Below the pieces are notes generated by a model. The model had not been told where the DNA came from. It worked only from the letters and a program-made list of their open reading frames with translations, and did not search any database. DNA of 42,218 nt from Nitrospinaceae bacterium (GTDB lineage: Bacteria > Nitrospinota > Nitrospinia > Nitrospinales > VA-1), in assembly GCA_029261455.1 (NCBI GenBank), contig JAJDBH010000070.1:1-42218 (forward strand), written 5' to 3'. A program made the translations under genes and the position numbers. Shown one piece after another: positions 1 through 9,159 of the stretch (the first letter of the stretch is position 1; the number at the start of each line of letters is the position of its first letter).

Positions 1-124
1 CAAGGGCCCCACATCAAGCTCGCAAATTCAGCAAAAAAAGTATTCATTCTAACTCACGGTTGTAGGTGTATTCTGGCATTCAGGCTATAAAATAAGAAGA
101 GCCCTGAAGGTATAGGAAAAAATC
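1..124. other. Window edge, no gene seen
   Basis: No convincing coding frame is visible before the stop codon of the Sel1-repeat gene. The stretch is probably the downstream spacer of that gene. No T-rich hairpin was recognised. Confidence 0.4.
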
Positions 125-1291
125 TTAGCGGAGAGAGGAGAGAGGACTCTCCTCATTTTTGGATTTGCGGGACTGCTCAGACCGTCGATACCATTTTGCG
201 GCTTCGTCCAGGTCTTCCTCAACACCCTTGCCATTGATATACATCCAGCCCAAGCTTCCCTGAGCCATGGCATGACCCTGGTCTGCCGCGAACCGATAAA
301 GCTTTACTGCTTTTTCCACATCTTTCTCAACCCCATCCCCCTCCTCATACATCATGCCTAAACGAAACTGGGCTTCAGCATCGCCTTTCTTGGCAGCTAG
401 CCGAAACCAACTGGCTGCTTTAGAGTAATTTTGGCGGGCACCCCGTCCCTCACTATAAAACACTCCCAGATTAAACATTGCCAGAACATTGCCCTGCCCT
501 GCAGCAAGCCGGTACCATTTGACAGCCTCACTATAATTTTGTCCGACCCCAATGCCTCGACTATACATATAGCCCAAGTTAAACTGGGCGGTTTCGTTGC
601 CCTGGTCAGCTGCAAGCCGGTACCATTTCAAAGCTTCTTTGTCGCTCTTTACAACACCTTTGCCTTTTTCAAACAGGTTGCCCAGTTTAAACTGCGCCAA
701 TTCATTGTTATTTCCCGCTGCGAGCTTGTACCATTTGATGGCTTTTTTATAATCCTGAGTGACCCGCTCTCCAGACTCATACAAAGACCCTAGGTTGAAC
801 TGGGCCTGGGCATTATTTTGCTGTGCCGCTAAACGGTACCATTTGATCGCCCTTTTGTAGTCAGGCGTCACTCCCTCCCCAATATCATACATCAACCCCA
901 GATTAAACTGAGCTGAGGCATTGCCCTGCTTGGCGGCCCGTTTATAAAACATCCTGGCCTTTTTGAAGCTCTGCCGTACTCCCTTACCCTTGCTATAAAG
1001 CATTCCAAGATTAAACTGTGCAGAGGCAATGCCCTGTTTAGCCGCAAGCTTATACCACTTCACAGCTTTGCGATAATTGCGTTTAACCCCCTCCCCCTTG
1101 TCATACATCAGGCCCAGATTAAATTGAGCCAGAGCACTGCCCCTTCTTGCCAAAGGCTCCCATTTATTATAAGCCGTTGTAAAGTCTCCGTTGCCGGCGG
1201 CATCCAGGCCATCCTGAAAATCATCAGCAAATACAGGACCAGCACAATGCACCAAAAAAGAGACAATAGTGACTATTAAAAATTTCTTCAT
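125..1291 (-). CDS. Secreted Sel1-repeat (TPR-like) protein
   Basis: The 388-residue protein starts with a signal peptide (MKKFLIVTIVSFLVHC...VFA, about residues 1-22). It then carries nine Sel1-like repeats of about 36 residues, each with a core like QFNLGLMY.KGEGV followed by KAVKWYKLAA, covering about residues 50-365. A degenerate half repeat (AYNKWEPLARRGSALA) precedes them. Sel1 repeats form alpha-solenoids that act as protein-protein scaffolds, often in the periplasm. The Cys at residue 17 lies in VHCAG, a poor lipobox, so a soluble periplasmic protein is more likely than a lipoprotein. The gene stands alone and its partner cannot be inferred. Family assignment is secure; function is unknown. 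Confidence 0.93.
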   Translation of the reverse strand: MKKFLIVTIVSFLVHCAGPVFADDFQDGLDAAGNGDFTTAYNKWEPLARRGSALAQFNLGLMYDKGEGVKRNYRKAVKWYKLAAKQGIASAQFNLGMLYSKGKGVRQSFKKARMFYKRAAKQGNASAQFNLGLMYDIGEGVTPDYKRAIKWYRLAAQQNNAQAQFNLGSLYESGERVTQDYKKAIKWYKLAAGNNNELAQFKLGNLFEKGKGVVKSDKEALKWYRLAADQGNETAQFNLGYMYSRGIGVGQNYSEAVKWYRLAAGQGNVLAMFNLGVFYSEGRGARQNYSKAASWFRLAAKKGDAEAQFRLGMMYEEGDGVEKDVEKAVKLYRFAADQGHAMAQGSLGWMYINGKGVEEDLDEAAKWYRRSEQSRKSKNEESPLSSLR

Positions 1292-1381
1292 TTTTAAATT
1301 AAAGAGGAACGGCAGAGGATTGTTGTTGGGTTTATTTTTGTTTCCATAGTATTATTTATTTCGGACTAAATTGAGGAAAGC

Positions 1382-1510
1382 ATGAAAGAAAAAGAGAAGC
1401 CTGAAGTGCGAAGAGAAAACCCTATTTTCACTATTTGGGTCCATACCGGTTATGCGGTACTTATTCTTTCTATGATTGGATGGATGGTCTACATGGAGTT
1501 TTTTATGTAA
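1382..1510 (+). CDS. Small single-pass membrane protein (42 aa)
   Basis: This short frame begins with ATG, preceded by a GAGGAAAG-type ribosome binding site 4-5 bases upstream. It encodes 42 residues: a charged N-terminus (MKEKEKPEVRREN) and one hydrophobic segment from about residue 16 to 42 (IWVHTGYAVLILSMIGWMVY). The layout, with positive charges before the helix, predicts one transmembrane helix with the N-terminus in the cytoplasm. It resembles small accessory subunits of respiratory complexes in general form, but no family was recognised. It stands between the Sel1 gene (divergent) and a pentapeptide-repeat gene. Confidence 0.55.
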   Translation: MKEKEKPEVRRENPIFTIWVHTGYAVLILSMIGWMVYMEFFM

Positions 1511-1695
1511 CCACAAACCCAATAACCGATACTACCATCAAAAACTACTGAAACTTTGAGTGTTGACTCAAGATGACATCCTTTGAATTATCACAATACA
1601 CTGAAAACCTTCGAACATTTGAGTCTACCCGAAATTTCAAGACACATGAGTATTTTATCCTTTTAACAAAAACAATCAAACCATAAAGATATTTC

Positions 1696-2208
1696 ATGGC
1701 TAATGAAGAGCACCTTAAACTCATTAAAGCAGGGATTAACAACTGGAATGAATGGAGAGAAAAAAATCCGGAAATACATCCAGATTTGTCTCAAGCAGAT
1801 TTAAGAGGAGCTACATTACAAAAAGCTAACCTTGAAAACTGCAACCTTAAGGATTCCAAGCTTCAGTTTTCAAATTTAACAGGGGCTAGCCTGGAAGGAA
1901 CGAGCCTGGCCAAGGCCAAGTTGCAAGAAACCTGTCTTCAAAGTACCCGCATGAAAAACTGTGACCTGTCAGGTGCGGGAATGCTGGAGTCCAACCTTCA
2001 ATTTGCGGACCTTGAAAATGCCAATCTTGAAGGAGCTCAATTTAATGAAGATACTCTATTCAATCAAACCAACCTTAAAGGTGCCAATCTCACCTCAGCG
2101 ACTGGCTTAAGCACTGCCCAATTAAGCCAAGCTCTTACAGATAAACAAACCCGCTTACCCGATTATCTGGAAGAAGAAGTGGATGATGACTTTCTCCTGC
2201 AATTTTGA
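1696..2208 (+). CDS. Pentapeptide-repeat protein
   Basis: The 170-residue cytoplasmic protein contains about 20 tandem pentapeptides of the A(D/N)LxX type between about residues 33 and 138 (for example ADLRGATLQKANLENCNL). These fold as a right-handed quadrilateral beta-helix. The C-terminal module (TGLSTAQLSQALTDKQTRLPDYL) is frequent in this family and recurs in shorter form in the second pentapeptide protein of this window (19533-20192). It has no signal peptide. Some members mimic DNA and bind gyrase, but most have no known role, and none is claimed here. No strong Shine-Dalgarno sequence precedes the ATG. Confidence 0.9.
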   Translation: MANEEHLKLIKAGINNWNEWREKNPEIHPDLSQADLRGATLQKANLENCNLKDSKLQFSNLTGASLEGTSLAKAKLQETCLQSTRMKNCDLSGAGMLESNLQFADLENANLEGAQFNEDTLFNQTNLKGANLTSATGLSTAQLSQALTDKQTRLPDYLEEEVDDDFLLQF

Positions 2209-2637
2209 ATATTCACCGGTAAATTTCAGTCAGCTTGTCGGTGAATAGCTCATAAACCCAATAAATCACAAAACCCACAATATCAAAATGCTCGCACGAC
2301 CAAACCTTCCAACCATTGCAATGTAATTTTTTATTTACACTTAACGCGGAAACAAGTAAAAATATAGGTACTAATAGTCGGTTGAGCCTGCTTTATTCAC
2401 AGGCTTTATCCCCATTTCTTATTTATTCAACACAGAAGGAAATGATATAACCTCTTTGGCTTTATATAGTTATAGTCTACCCCTTGCATTTACAAATTTG
2501 CCACTCTCATATTCTTAACTTGTGGCATCTATATTGCTCTATAAGCACTGCAGGTTGTGTTGTTATATTAATTCAAGTTATCCAGTTACCGAGTTCAAAC
2601 TCTAGCACCTGGCTTAATTTATCATTGCGAGTACACA
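2209..2637. other. 429-bp intergenic region with two hairpins
   Basis: Right after the pentapeptide gene, 2211-2246 forms an 8-bp stem (ATTCACCG/CGGTGAAT) with a 20-base loop and no T-run, so it is at best a weak terminator. A second small hairpin is AGCCTG/CAGGCT at 2385-2405. A frame at 2484-2687 overlaps the kinase start and has no recognisable composition or ribosome binding site, so it was not called. The promoter of the kinase gene must lie here but no site stands out. Confidence 0.4.
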
Positions 2638-3879
2638 ATGTTAGACAAAGGCAACATTTTAAAAGCCAAGATCCTGATAGTAGATGACGAATCCTCTAAT
2701 ATAATCGTTCTGGAAACGGCATTAAAACAGGCCAAATACACCTCCATCACCAGCACAACGGATTCCAGAGAAGCTGCCTTGTTATACCAAAAATTACGGC
2801 CGGACCTAGTTCTGCTCGATTTGAGAATGCCACATATGGATGGCTTTGAAGTGATCGAACAAATAAAACGAATCGAAACAGACTCCTATGCGCCAATTTT
2901 AGTACTGACCGCCGAATCAGACCCCTCTATTCGTCTAAAGGCCCTGCAAGTCGGTGCTCGGGATTTTCTTTCAAAACCTCTTGATCTGTCGGAAGTACTT
3001 TGCCGAATTCGAAATATTCTTGAAGTACGTTTGCTAAATAAAAATCTTGAAGCGCAAAATGATTTCATCGAACGGAGAGTTCATCAAAGAACTGTTGATC
3101 TTAAACAGGCCAATCAACAACTTAAAAAGGAAATTGCCGAGCGGAAGAGGTCGGAGGAGGAATTACAAAAAGTAAATCAGCAACTTTTACACGCTGAAAA
3201 ACTTTCAGCTTTAGGCAAATTATCCGCAAGCATCGCGCATGAATTCAACAACCCGCTTATGGGAATTCGTAATACCCTCGAGCAAGTCCTGCAAGGAACT
3301 AAAATGGAAGACTCACTTGCAGAGCTGGTTGAGCTTTCCATTAATGAAAGCAATCGCGTCATGAACCTTTCTCTACAACTTAAGGATTTCTATCGTCCTT
3401 CATCAGGTGCCCGACACCCCTTGAACCTGCACGATGCCATTGATGACATGCTCATGCTCAAGAAAAATGAGTTTAATAAAGAAAATATTCAACTGATAAA
3501 AGAATACTCAGATTATTTACCCGAAGTGAACGTGGTCGAAGACCAGATCAAACAGGTCATCTTAAACATCTTGCAGAACGCTAATGAAGCATGCCCCAGA
3601 GGGGGAGCACTCACTATCCGCACTCAAGCCTTTGACTCTGTTGTGGAAGTAACTATTGAAGATACCGGACAAGGAATACAACAGAAATATATGGAAAAAC
3701 TTTTTGACCCCTTCTTTACAACCAAGGGAGAAGTAAAAGGCACCGGCTTGGGCCTTTCGGTCAGCTATGGAATCATTAAAAGACATGGAGGAGATATAAG
3801 AGTCCATAGCACTGAAGGGAAAGGATCCAAATTCATAATCACCCTACCCGTTAAAGCCAGTGTGCAAGAACCAAATTAA
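2638..3879 (+). CDS. Histidine kinase with N-terminal receiver domain
   Basis: Domain order in the 413-residue protein: a receiver domain (about 10-125) with acidic pair D16/D17, phospho-acceptor D61 (LVLLDLRMP) and Lys in LSKPLD; a coiled-coil linker (about 135-185); a HisKA dimerisation domain with H201 in SIAHEFNNPL; and an HATPase_c domain with N box (QNANEACPRGG), DTGQGI and GTGLGLS. There are no transmembrane segments, so it is a cytoplasmic kinase whose input is probably phosphorylation of its own receiver by another kinase. The sigma-54 regulator gene begins 43 bases downstream on the same strand and is the likely output partner. The ATG lacks a clear Shine-Dalgarno sequence. Confidence 0.93.
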   Translation: MLDKGNILKAKILIVDDESSNIIVLETALKQAKYTSITSTTDSREAALLYQKLRPDLVLLDLRMPHMDGFEVIEQIKRIETDSYAPILVLTAESDPSIRLKALQVGARDFLSKPLDLSEVLCRIRNILEVRLLNKNLEAQNDFIERRVHQRTVDLKQANQQLKKEIAERKRSEEELQKVNQQLLHAEKLSALGKLSASIAHEFNNPLMGIRNTLEQVLQGTKMEDSLAELVELSINESNRVMNLSLQLKDFYRPSSGARHPLNLHDAIDDMLMLKKNEFNKENIQLIKEYSDYLPEVNVVEDQIKQVILNILQNANEACPRGGALTIRTQAFDSVVEVTIEDTGQGIQQKYMEKLFDPFFTTKGEVKGTGLGLSVSYGIIKRHGGDIRVHSTEGKGSKFIITLPVKASVQEPN

Positions 3880-3922
3880 AAAACCAGATTTTTAGAAACC
3901 ATAAATTTCGAGAATATTAAAG

Positions 3923-5296
3923 ATGAGCTCTGAAGAAAAAATATTTTTAGTGGATGACGAAAAAGTCGTCCGATTATCCCTCAAGAGGGAACTTCAAAAT
4001 AAAAACTATGTGGTGGAAGATTTTGAGTCAGCAAAAAATGCCTTATCCCTCATCACAGAAGACTGGCCGGGCGTACTGGTGAGCGATGTAATGATGCCAA
4101 AAATGAATGGCTTGACCTTAATGGAAAAAGTTAAAGAAGTGGACCCGGAAATTCCAGTTATTCTCATTACAGGTCAGGGCAATATTCCCATGGCTGTCCA
4201 GGCCATACAAAATGGAGCCTATGACTTTCTAGAAAAACCTTTTTCCACAGAAACTTTCATAGATGCCGTTAAACGTGCAGTGGAAAAACGCCGCCTTGTT
4301 ATGGAAGTGAGGAGACTCCAAACTAAAATCCACCAACAAAGCGAAACGAAAAACACCATTATCGGCAGATCTTCTTCTATCGAACGACTTCGTCAAGTTA
4401 TCGCTAATATCGCCGATGCCGATGCCGACATTCTGATTCTTGGGGAAACAGGAACAGGAAAAGATCTCGTCGCACAAAACATCCATCAAGCCAGCAAGAG
4501 AAGAAACCATAATTTCACTGCAATCAATTGCGGTGCAATGCCTGAGAATATCATTGAGAGCGAGTTGTTCGGCCATGAAGCCGGTGCTTTCACCGGAGCA
4601 GACCGAAGAAGAATTGGGAAGTTTGAGTACGCCAACAAAGGCACTGTCTTTCTCGATGAAATCGAAAGTATGCCTCTGCACCTGCAAGTAAAACTTCTCC
4701 GAGTGATCCAGGAAAAAGTGGTCGAAAGAGTCGGCTCTAACGAAACCATACCTCTTGATATCCGCATTATTGCTGCAACAAAAACTGATTTGAAATTGGC
4801 CAGCGAAAAAGGTCTATTTCGAGAGGACTTGTATTACCGGCTCAATGTAGTACAAATTTCGCTACCACCTCTACGTGAACGGTCTGAAGATATTCCATTG
4901 TTGTTTCAGCATCTGGTCATGGATGCCTGTTCGCGTTACCATCAGGAAACTCCGCCCGTCCCCACTGCCGAATACATTCAAGATCTACAAACCCGACGGT
5001 GGGAAGGAAACATTCGCGAACTTAAGAACGAAGCAGACAAGTTTGTCCTCGGCCTGCCACAGACAGAAGACTCAAGCGCAGGAAACGACATCCAGGTTTC
5101 TATCCAACAAACGCTTAAGAATCCCCCAACAGGATTAAACAACCAGTTGGCTGCAATAGAAAAGAGCCTGATAGCTCAAGAATTGACTCGTAATAAAGGA
5201 GATATTAAAAGGACCTATACGAACCTGGGCCTTTCTCGACAAACTCTTTACAATCGCCTCAATGCCTTGGAGCTTAAACGCAAAGACTTCATTTAA
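3923..5296 (+). CDS. NtrC-family sigma-54-dependent response regulator
   Basis: The 457-residue protein has an N-terminal receiver (phospho-acceptor D55 in VLVSDVMMP). A sigma-54 activator AAA+ domain follows (about 145-380), with Walker A GETGTGKD at 174-181, the sigma-54 contact loop GAFTGA at 221-226 and the arginine-rich WEGNIRELKNE segment. A Fis-type helix-turn-helix closes it (ending RQTLYNRLNALELKRKDFI). All elements needed for ATP-driven remodelling of the sigma-54 holoenzyme are present. It is very likely phosphorylated by the kinase encoded just upstream. The target genes are unknown. A strong terminator follows at 5330-5358. Confidence 0.95.
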   Translation: MSSEEKIFLVDDEKVVRLSLKRELQNKNYVVEDFESAKNALSLITEDWPGVLVSDVMMPKMNGLTLMEKVKEVDPEIPVILITGQGNIPMAVQAIQNGAYDFLEKPFSTETFIDAVKRAVEKRRLVMEVRRLQTKIHQQSETKNTIIGRSSSIERLRQVIANIADADADILILGETGTGKDLVAQNIHQASKRRNHNFTAINCGAMPENIIESELFGHEAGAFTGADRRRIGKFEYANKGTVFLDEIESMPLHLQVKLLRVIQEKVVERVGSNETIPLDIRIIAATKTDLKLASEKGLFREDLYYRLNVVQISLPPLRERSEDIPLLFQHLVMDACSRYHQETPPVPTAEYIQDLQTRRWEGNIRELKNEADKFVLGLPQTEDSSAGNDIQVSIQQTLKNPPTGLNNQLAAIEKSLIAQELTRNKGDIKRTYTNLGLSRQTLYNRLNALELKRKDFI

Positions 5297-5329
5297 TCAT
5301 TTCATTTTAAAAGCCAGCGAACATGATGA

Positions 5330-5358
5330 GAGGAGCAAGGACAAATTGCTCCTCTTTT
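5330..5358 (+). terminator. Rho-independent terminator after the REC-kinase/regulator operon
   Basis: A perfect 9-bp stem, GAGGAGCAA (5330-5338) with TTGCTCCTC (5346-5354), closes a 7-base loop and is followed by a T-run (TTTTCTTAGTTTTT). It is placed 33 bases after the stop codon of the response regulator. Confidence 0.85.
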
Positions 5359-5458
5359 CTTAGTTTTTCATATCCCCACTTCAAAGCATCTGCATAAACC
5401 CCTCTCACTAGCAGGGCATCTGCCTGAATTAGTCTGGAAACAAAAATAGAGGTGGTTC

Positions 5459-6520
5459 TCAGGAATTTTCAAACTGTCGAATGGACTCAACAATCGCAGC
5501 GGTCGCACGCGAGCTGATAAATTTTTGTTGGTCATATCCCTTGACCATATCCCAGCCCTGCTCAGGATATTTTTCAACCAAGGGAAAGGCCACATCATCC
5601 AGCATCCATTGCCCGTGGCGAATATCTTCGCGGATGTGAAGCTCCCAATAACTGACGCCCTTATCACCCATATTCAGGCGTTCTCCAGCCATTTTAATGT
5701 TCTGGAACGCAGCGGGGACAGAAACTTCCGTGTACAACAAGCCGCCGACATAACGTAAAAAGTTCTTCTTACGCTCGGAAAGAAAGAAACTATGATTTAT
5801 GTTTGCAAGCACTTCCCACGGCACAAGGTCGAAATAAGCTTCTGGCTTGGAATCCAGGTCACATTCTTCCAACATGGTCGCAAAATGAGTGGAATGTTTT
5901 CTGGAGAACTTTCCACTACCATACTCTTCCCATAAAATTCGAGTCAGCATCGTCTGCACCTCGTTACCGACACCCCCCAACATGCGAGAAAGCTGACTTG
6001 CTTCCACCAGACCGTCCAAAGAGGTGATAGCGAGTAAACGCTGGTACCCGGATTTTGAAATCTTATTGCGGATGAACAATCCTTCCGCAGAGGGCTCGGG
6101 TTGCAAGTCCTCTTCCACGCGATCACCTAGAGCTATATTCAAATCGCCTGATTTTTGCTGGACGGTATTACCACTCTCCCAATCCTGCCAAGTATTTTCA
6201 ATTTCCATACGTAATGAAAACAGAAACGCAGAATCTTCATTGATATAATTTTCCAACCCGTCATACCAAAACAGTTTCAACCGATTTATGCGATAAAGAA
6301 TCCTCTGCAAAAACAGGTGCGCTTGCGGGCATCCCTCAGCACTTTTAAAAGCATCAGACAAAGACACTTTAAGTTCCGATTTAAAAGTTTCAACCCTCTC
6401 AGGGTTTTCAGAAACAACTCGATCCAGATCATCTAACTCCAATAGCCCTTTGAACTCTTCTTCCAACTCCTGATACTCAAAATCCAGGGCTGTTAAGTCC
6501 GTCTGCGAATTTAAATTCAT
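5459..6520 (-). CDS. Heme-oxygenase-like diiron protein (iron-containing redox enzyme family)
   Basis: The C-terminal half of this 353-residue protein carries the signature of the Haem_oxygenas_2 / heme-oxygenase-like diiron oxygenase (HDO) fold. Candidate iron ligands are E198/E199 in WEEYGSGKFSRKHSTHF, H209, a Glu near 265 (LLYTEVSVPAAF), and E293, H295, D299 and H302 in ELHIREDIRHGQWM. Known HDOs use a labile diiron site for decarboxylation, N-oxygenation or C-C cleavage; the substrate here cannot be deduced. The first 150 residues are an extra helical region of unknown role. The gene is divergent from an EgtD-like methyltransferase 205 bp away, which suggests co-regulation and perhaps a shared pathway (inference). 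Confidence 0.8.
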   Translation of the reverse strand: MNLNSQTDLTALDFEYQELEEEFKGLLELDDLDRVVSENPERVETFKSELKVSLSDAFKSAEGCPQAHLFLQRILYRINRLKLFWYDGLENYINEDSAFLFSLRMEIENTWQDWESGNTVQQKSGDLNIALGDRVEEDLQPEPSAEGLFIRNKISKSGYQRLLAITSLDGLVEASQLSRMLGGVGNEVQTMLTRILWEEYGSGKFSRKHSTHFATMLEECDLDSKPEAYFDLVPWEVLANINHSFFLSERKKNFLRYVGGLLYTEVSVPAAFQNIKMAGERLNMGDKGVSYWELHIREDIRHGQWMLDDVAFPLVEKYPEQGWDMVKGYDQQKFISSRATAAIVESIRQFENS

Positions 6521-6725
6521 AGTTTTGGGATTACAAGATTAGAATTAGGGCCCGTTTATATTCCAGCAAGTCAGAGCCCGAAAAACATCTCAACTGTAGG
6601 AAGCTTTGTCTCACAGCAATTGTCAAAGACAATAAATTAAAGATGTAAAAAGGAATTAAGGTTAGTACTATAACAAACACGTCTAATAAGGTCAAACACA
6701 CCCTATAAGAGAAGGAGTTACATTC

Positions 6726-7715
6726 TTGTTTGAAACAAAAATTCTACAATCTGGACAAGGATCATTTACTACTAAAGAACAGCTTGCCAACACGGTTCGC
6801 GAGGGCCTTACACTCAAAAACAAGTGTTTACCGTCATGGTTGATTTTTGATAACGCCGGAAGCGAGATCTTTAAAAAAATAACCGAACTCGCAGAATACC
6901 TTCCCGCCGCATGTGAGTTTGAAATCATCCGTAACCATAAAAATGACATCGCCAAGCTCATCAACAGCGACACTTTTAACCTTATCGAACTTGGCTCAGG
7001 CGATGGATGCAAAACCCGAATTCTCATCGAACATTTTCTGGATCAGAAATTAAACTTCCATTACTTCCCCATTGATATTTCCAACGGTGCGGTCACAAAC
7101 CTTGTTCGGACATTGGAAGACGATCATCCCAACACGTCCCTGAAAGTTACAGGGTTAACAGGAGATTACTTTGAGGGTTTAAAAACGATCACTCAGGATG
7201 ACTCAAAACAAAACCTGGTTCTCTTTCTGGGTGTCACCCTGAACAATATGGATTCAGATACAGCAAAGTCTTTTCTTAAAAGCTTAAGAGAATCCCTTGG
7301 ACCAAAAGATTATTTACTGACCGGATTTGATCTCATGAAAAATCCTAAATTGCTTTATTCTGCCTACAATGATGCGCTTTTTGAAGAATTCAACCTTCAC
7401 CTTCTGGACCGCCTAAATGAGGAGCTTGGTGCAAATTTCAATAAAAAACATTTTGTGCAACAAGGTCAATATAATCCCAGTACTCGCGCGGTAGAAAGTT
7501 ATCTTTACAGCACGCGAGATCAAACCGTGCACATCAAGGCTTTAAACAAAGACTTTTATTTCAAAGCCTGGGAAGCAATGCAGACCGAGCAATCCTTTAA
7601 ATGCACGCTTGAAGAAATGGAAACTCTAGCTGTAGAAAACGGCTTTGAAGTCGTGGAGCATTTATTTGACTCCAGAAAATATTTTGTGGACTCAGTTTGG
7701 AAGGTAGCCCACTAA
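6726..7715 (+). CDS. EgtD-like SAM-dependent methyltransferase
   Basis: The 329-residue protein belongs to the Methyltransf_33 (histidine-specific methyltransferase, EgtD) family. It starts with TTG, chosen because AAGGAG lies 8 bases upstream. Visible motifs are FDNAGSEIFKKIT..EYLP near residues 41-60, the SAM-binding ELGSGDG at 88-94, FLGVTLNNM, and a C-terminal TEQSFK matching the Glu and Ser that hold histidine in EgtD. The family trimethylates histidine to hercynine in ergothioneine synthesis, but many homologues act on other amino acids. No EgtB follows: the SUMF-domain gene at 8251 is exported and lacks the DinB domain. The substrate is therefore uncertain. The divergent diiron protein may act in the same pathway. 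Confidence 0.85.
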   Translation: MFETKILQSGQGSFTTKEQLANTVREGLTLKNKCLPSWLIFDNAGSEIFKKITELAEYLPAACEFEIIRNHKNDIAKLINSDTFNLIELGSGDGCKTRILIEHFLDQKLNFHYFPIDISNGAVTNLVRTLEDDHPNTSLKVTGLTGDYFEGLKTITQDDSKQNLVLFLGVTLNNMDSDTAKSFLKSLRESLGPKDYLLTGFDLMKNPKLLYSAYNDALFEEFNLHLLDRLNEELGANFNKKHFVQQGQYNPSTRAVESYLYSTRDQTVHIKALNKDFYFKAWEAMQTEQSFKCTLEEMETLAVENGFEVVEHLFDSRKYFVDSVWKVAH

Positions 7716-7774
7716 GATGGCCATCGCACATCATAATAAAGCTATCAGGTTCTATCGGGAAGGGGACTCAACAG

Positions 7775-8116
7775 TCAGGCAGTAATTCTTTTCAGCACAT
7801 CCAGCTTCAAGCAGGTTCGAGCCTCATTTCTTTGTTTCGAAAAACAAATTTCATAGACTCCGACCTTGGAAAAAGCAAGTTCAAAAGACTCTCCTGAAAT
7901 GAATTCAGATACGGAAAGTATCTCTTTAGAAAGAGAAGGTTTAGTCACGGTCAAATCGTACAAATTGATCTCAAAGGTATTACTCACCTTTATGTTTGTA
8001 TTTTGATAGAACTTGAAAGGGCTATGTCCCGAGAGATCCAGAGATATAGGTTGTGCCTGTCCAAAACTCACACAAAAACACAGCGATAACAACAAACAAA
8101 AAATAGTAGTACGCAT
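7775..8116 (-). CDS. Small secreted protein of unknown function
   Basis: The 113-residue product has a clear signal peptide (MRTTIFCLLLSLCFCVSFGQAQ, cleavage about residue 22) and a mature part of about 90 residues rich in beta-type sequence. It ends with a Cys pair separated by ten residues (YEICFSKQRNEARTCLKL) that could form a disulfide in the periplasm. The compact beta pattern recalls cupredoxin- or Ig-like folds, but the metal ligands of a cupredoxin are absent. It is convergent with the EgtD-like gene and divergent from the SUMF gene. No family was recognised. Confidence 0.7.
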   Translation of the reverse strand: MRTTIFCLLLSLCFCVSFGQAQPISLDLSGHSPFKFYQNTNIKVSNTFEINLYDLTVTKPSLSKEILSVSEFISGESFELAFSKVGVYEICFSKQRNEARTCLKLDVLKRITA

Positions 8117-8250
8117 ATTTTGCCCCTTGCGTTAAAAGACTTTCAACTTAAATAAGTATAGCGGGAGGTAAAGACAACAAATATCAGCAGCGACCTACTC
8201 ATAAGTAGGATTACACCTATAGAAGCAAGGCCTGTTATCCTATTGTCGCC

Positions 8251-9084
8251 GTGATGGTAAATAGCTCCACAAACAAAAACTCTATGGATTCTCAAACTCT
8301 TTCAAAGTTAAGGCTTCTTCTGGCTTTTCTCTGTTTTACGATATGCACTTGCCTGACCACACCTGTTATTGCTCTGGAGACTAAAGCATCTCACTCGGAA
8401 TGGATTTCTCCCACAACAGGAATGGAGTTCATTCAAATTCCTGCCGGGTGTTTTAATATGGGAACAGAGAATGGCTTCAAATTCGAATCTCCCATTCATA
8501 AGGTTTGCGTGGACGAATTTTATTTAGGGAAATACGAAGTCACTCAGGAGCAATGGTCGAAATACATGCAGGAAAATTTTTCCAAATTCGCAGGGAAATC
8601 CATTCCTGTCGAACGTGTCTCCTGGAATGATGCCAAAAGCTATATCAAAAAACTCAATCAAGCCGAAAACACACAAAAATATCGCTTGCCCCGCGAGGCA
8701 GAATGGGAATATGCCGCAAGAGGTGGAACCACCAGCCAGTTCTATTGGGGGGATAAAATCGATAACAGCTATGTCTGGTATTTTGGCACTTCCAACTATA
8801 AAACCCATCCGGTTGGATCAAAAAAGCCCAACCCCTTTGGCCTCTACGATATGATGGGGAATGTTTGGGAATGGGTGGAAGACTGGTTTGCCAGTGATTA
8901 TTTTAAGAATAGCCCTATGCAAAACCCCAAAGGACCTGAAACAGGGCGTTTTAAAGTCAGGAGAGGTGGTTCTCAAGCCAACCTGACCAGCCACATCAAG
9001 TCCCACACCCGCTTCAGATCTGTGCCAGACAAGCGACATCATATTATTGGGTTCAGAATTGCTTTTTCACCCGATAATTTATAA
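8251..9084 (+). CDS. Secreted formylglycine-generating-enzyme (SUMF1) domain protein
   Basis: The protein (277 residues from GTG 8251; an ATG at 8284 would give a cleaner signal peptide, MDSQTLSKLRLLLAF...) is exported and carries one FGE-sulfatase domain. Typical blocks are FIQIPAGCFNMGTENG, YLGKYEVTQEQW, VERVSWNDAKSY, RLPREAEWEYAARGG, NPFGLYDMMGNVWEW, RRGGSQ and HHIIGFRIAF. True formylglycine-generating enzymes oxidise a sulfatase Cys using a Cys pair near the C-terminus. That pair is not visible here, and no sulfatase lies in the window, so this may be a binding or structural homologue. There is no DinB domain, hence it is not EgtB. Confidence 0.87.
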   Translation: MMVNSSTNKNSMDSQTLSKLRLLLAFLCFTICTCLTTPVIALETKASHSEWISPTTGMEFIQIPAGCFNMGTENGFKFESPIHKVCVDEFYLGKYEVTQEQWSKYMQENFSKFAGKSIPVERVSWNDAKSYIKKLNQAENTQKYRLPREAEWEYAARGGTTSQFYWGDKIDNSYVWYFGTSNYKTHPVGSKKPNPFGLYDMMGNVWEWVEDWFASDYFKNSPMQNPKGPETGRFKVRRGGSQANLTSHIKSHTRFRSVPDKRHHIIGFRIAFSPDNL

Positions 9085-9159
9085 CTGCAAAAATTGTTGT
9101 TGAATAGAATTATTGCCTTTACACTAATAATTAAAATCAAACTTCTAAATAAATAAAAA

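Noticed and set aside
2484-2687. 67-codon open frame before the REC-kinase
   Set aside because: It overlaps the kinase start in another frame, has no ribosome binding site and no protein-like pattern.
8251-9084. EgtB (hercynine-cysteine sulfoxide synthase) next to the EgtD-like gene
   Set aside because: It has a signal peptide and only the SUMF domain; the DinB-like N-terminal half of EgtB is missing.
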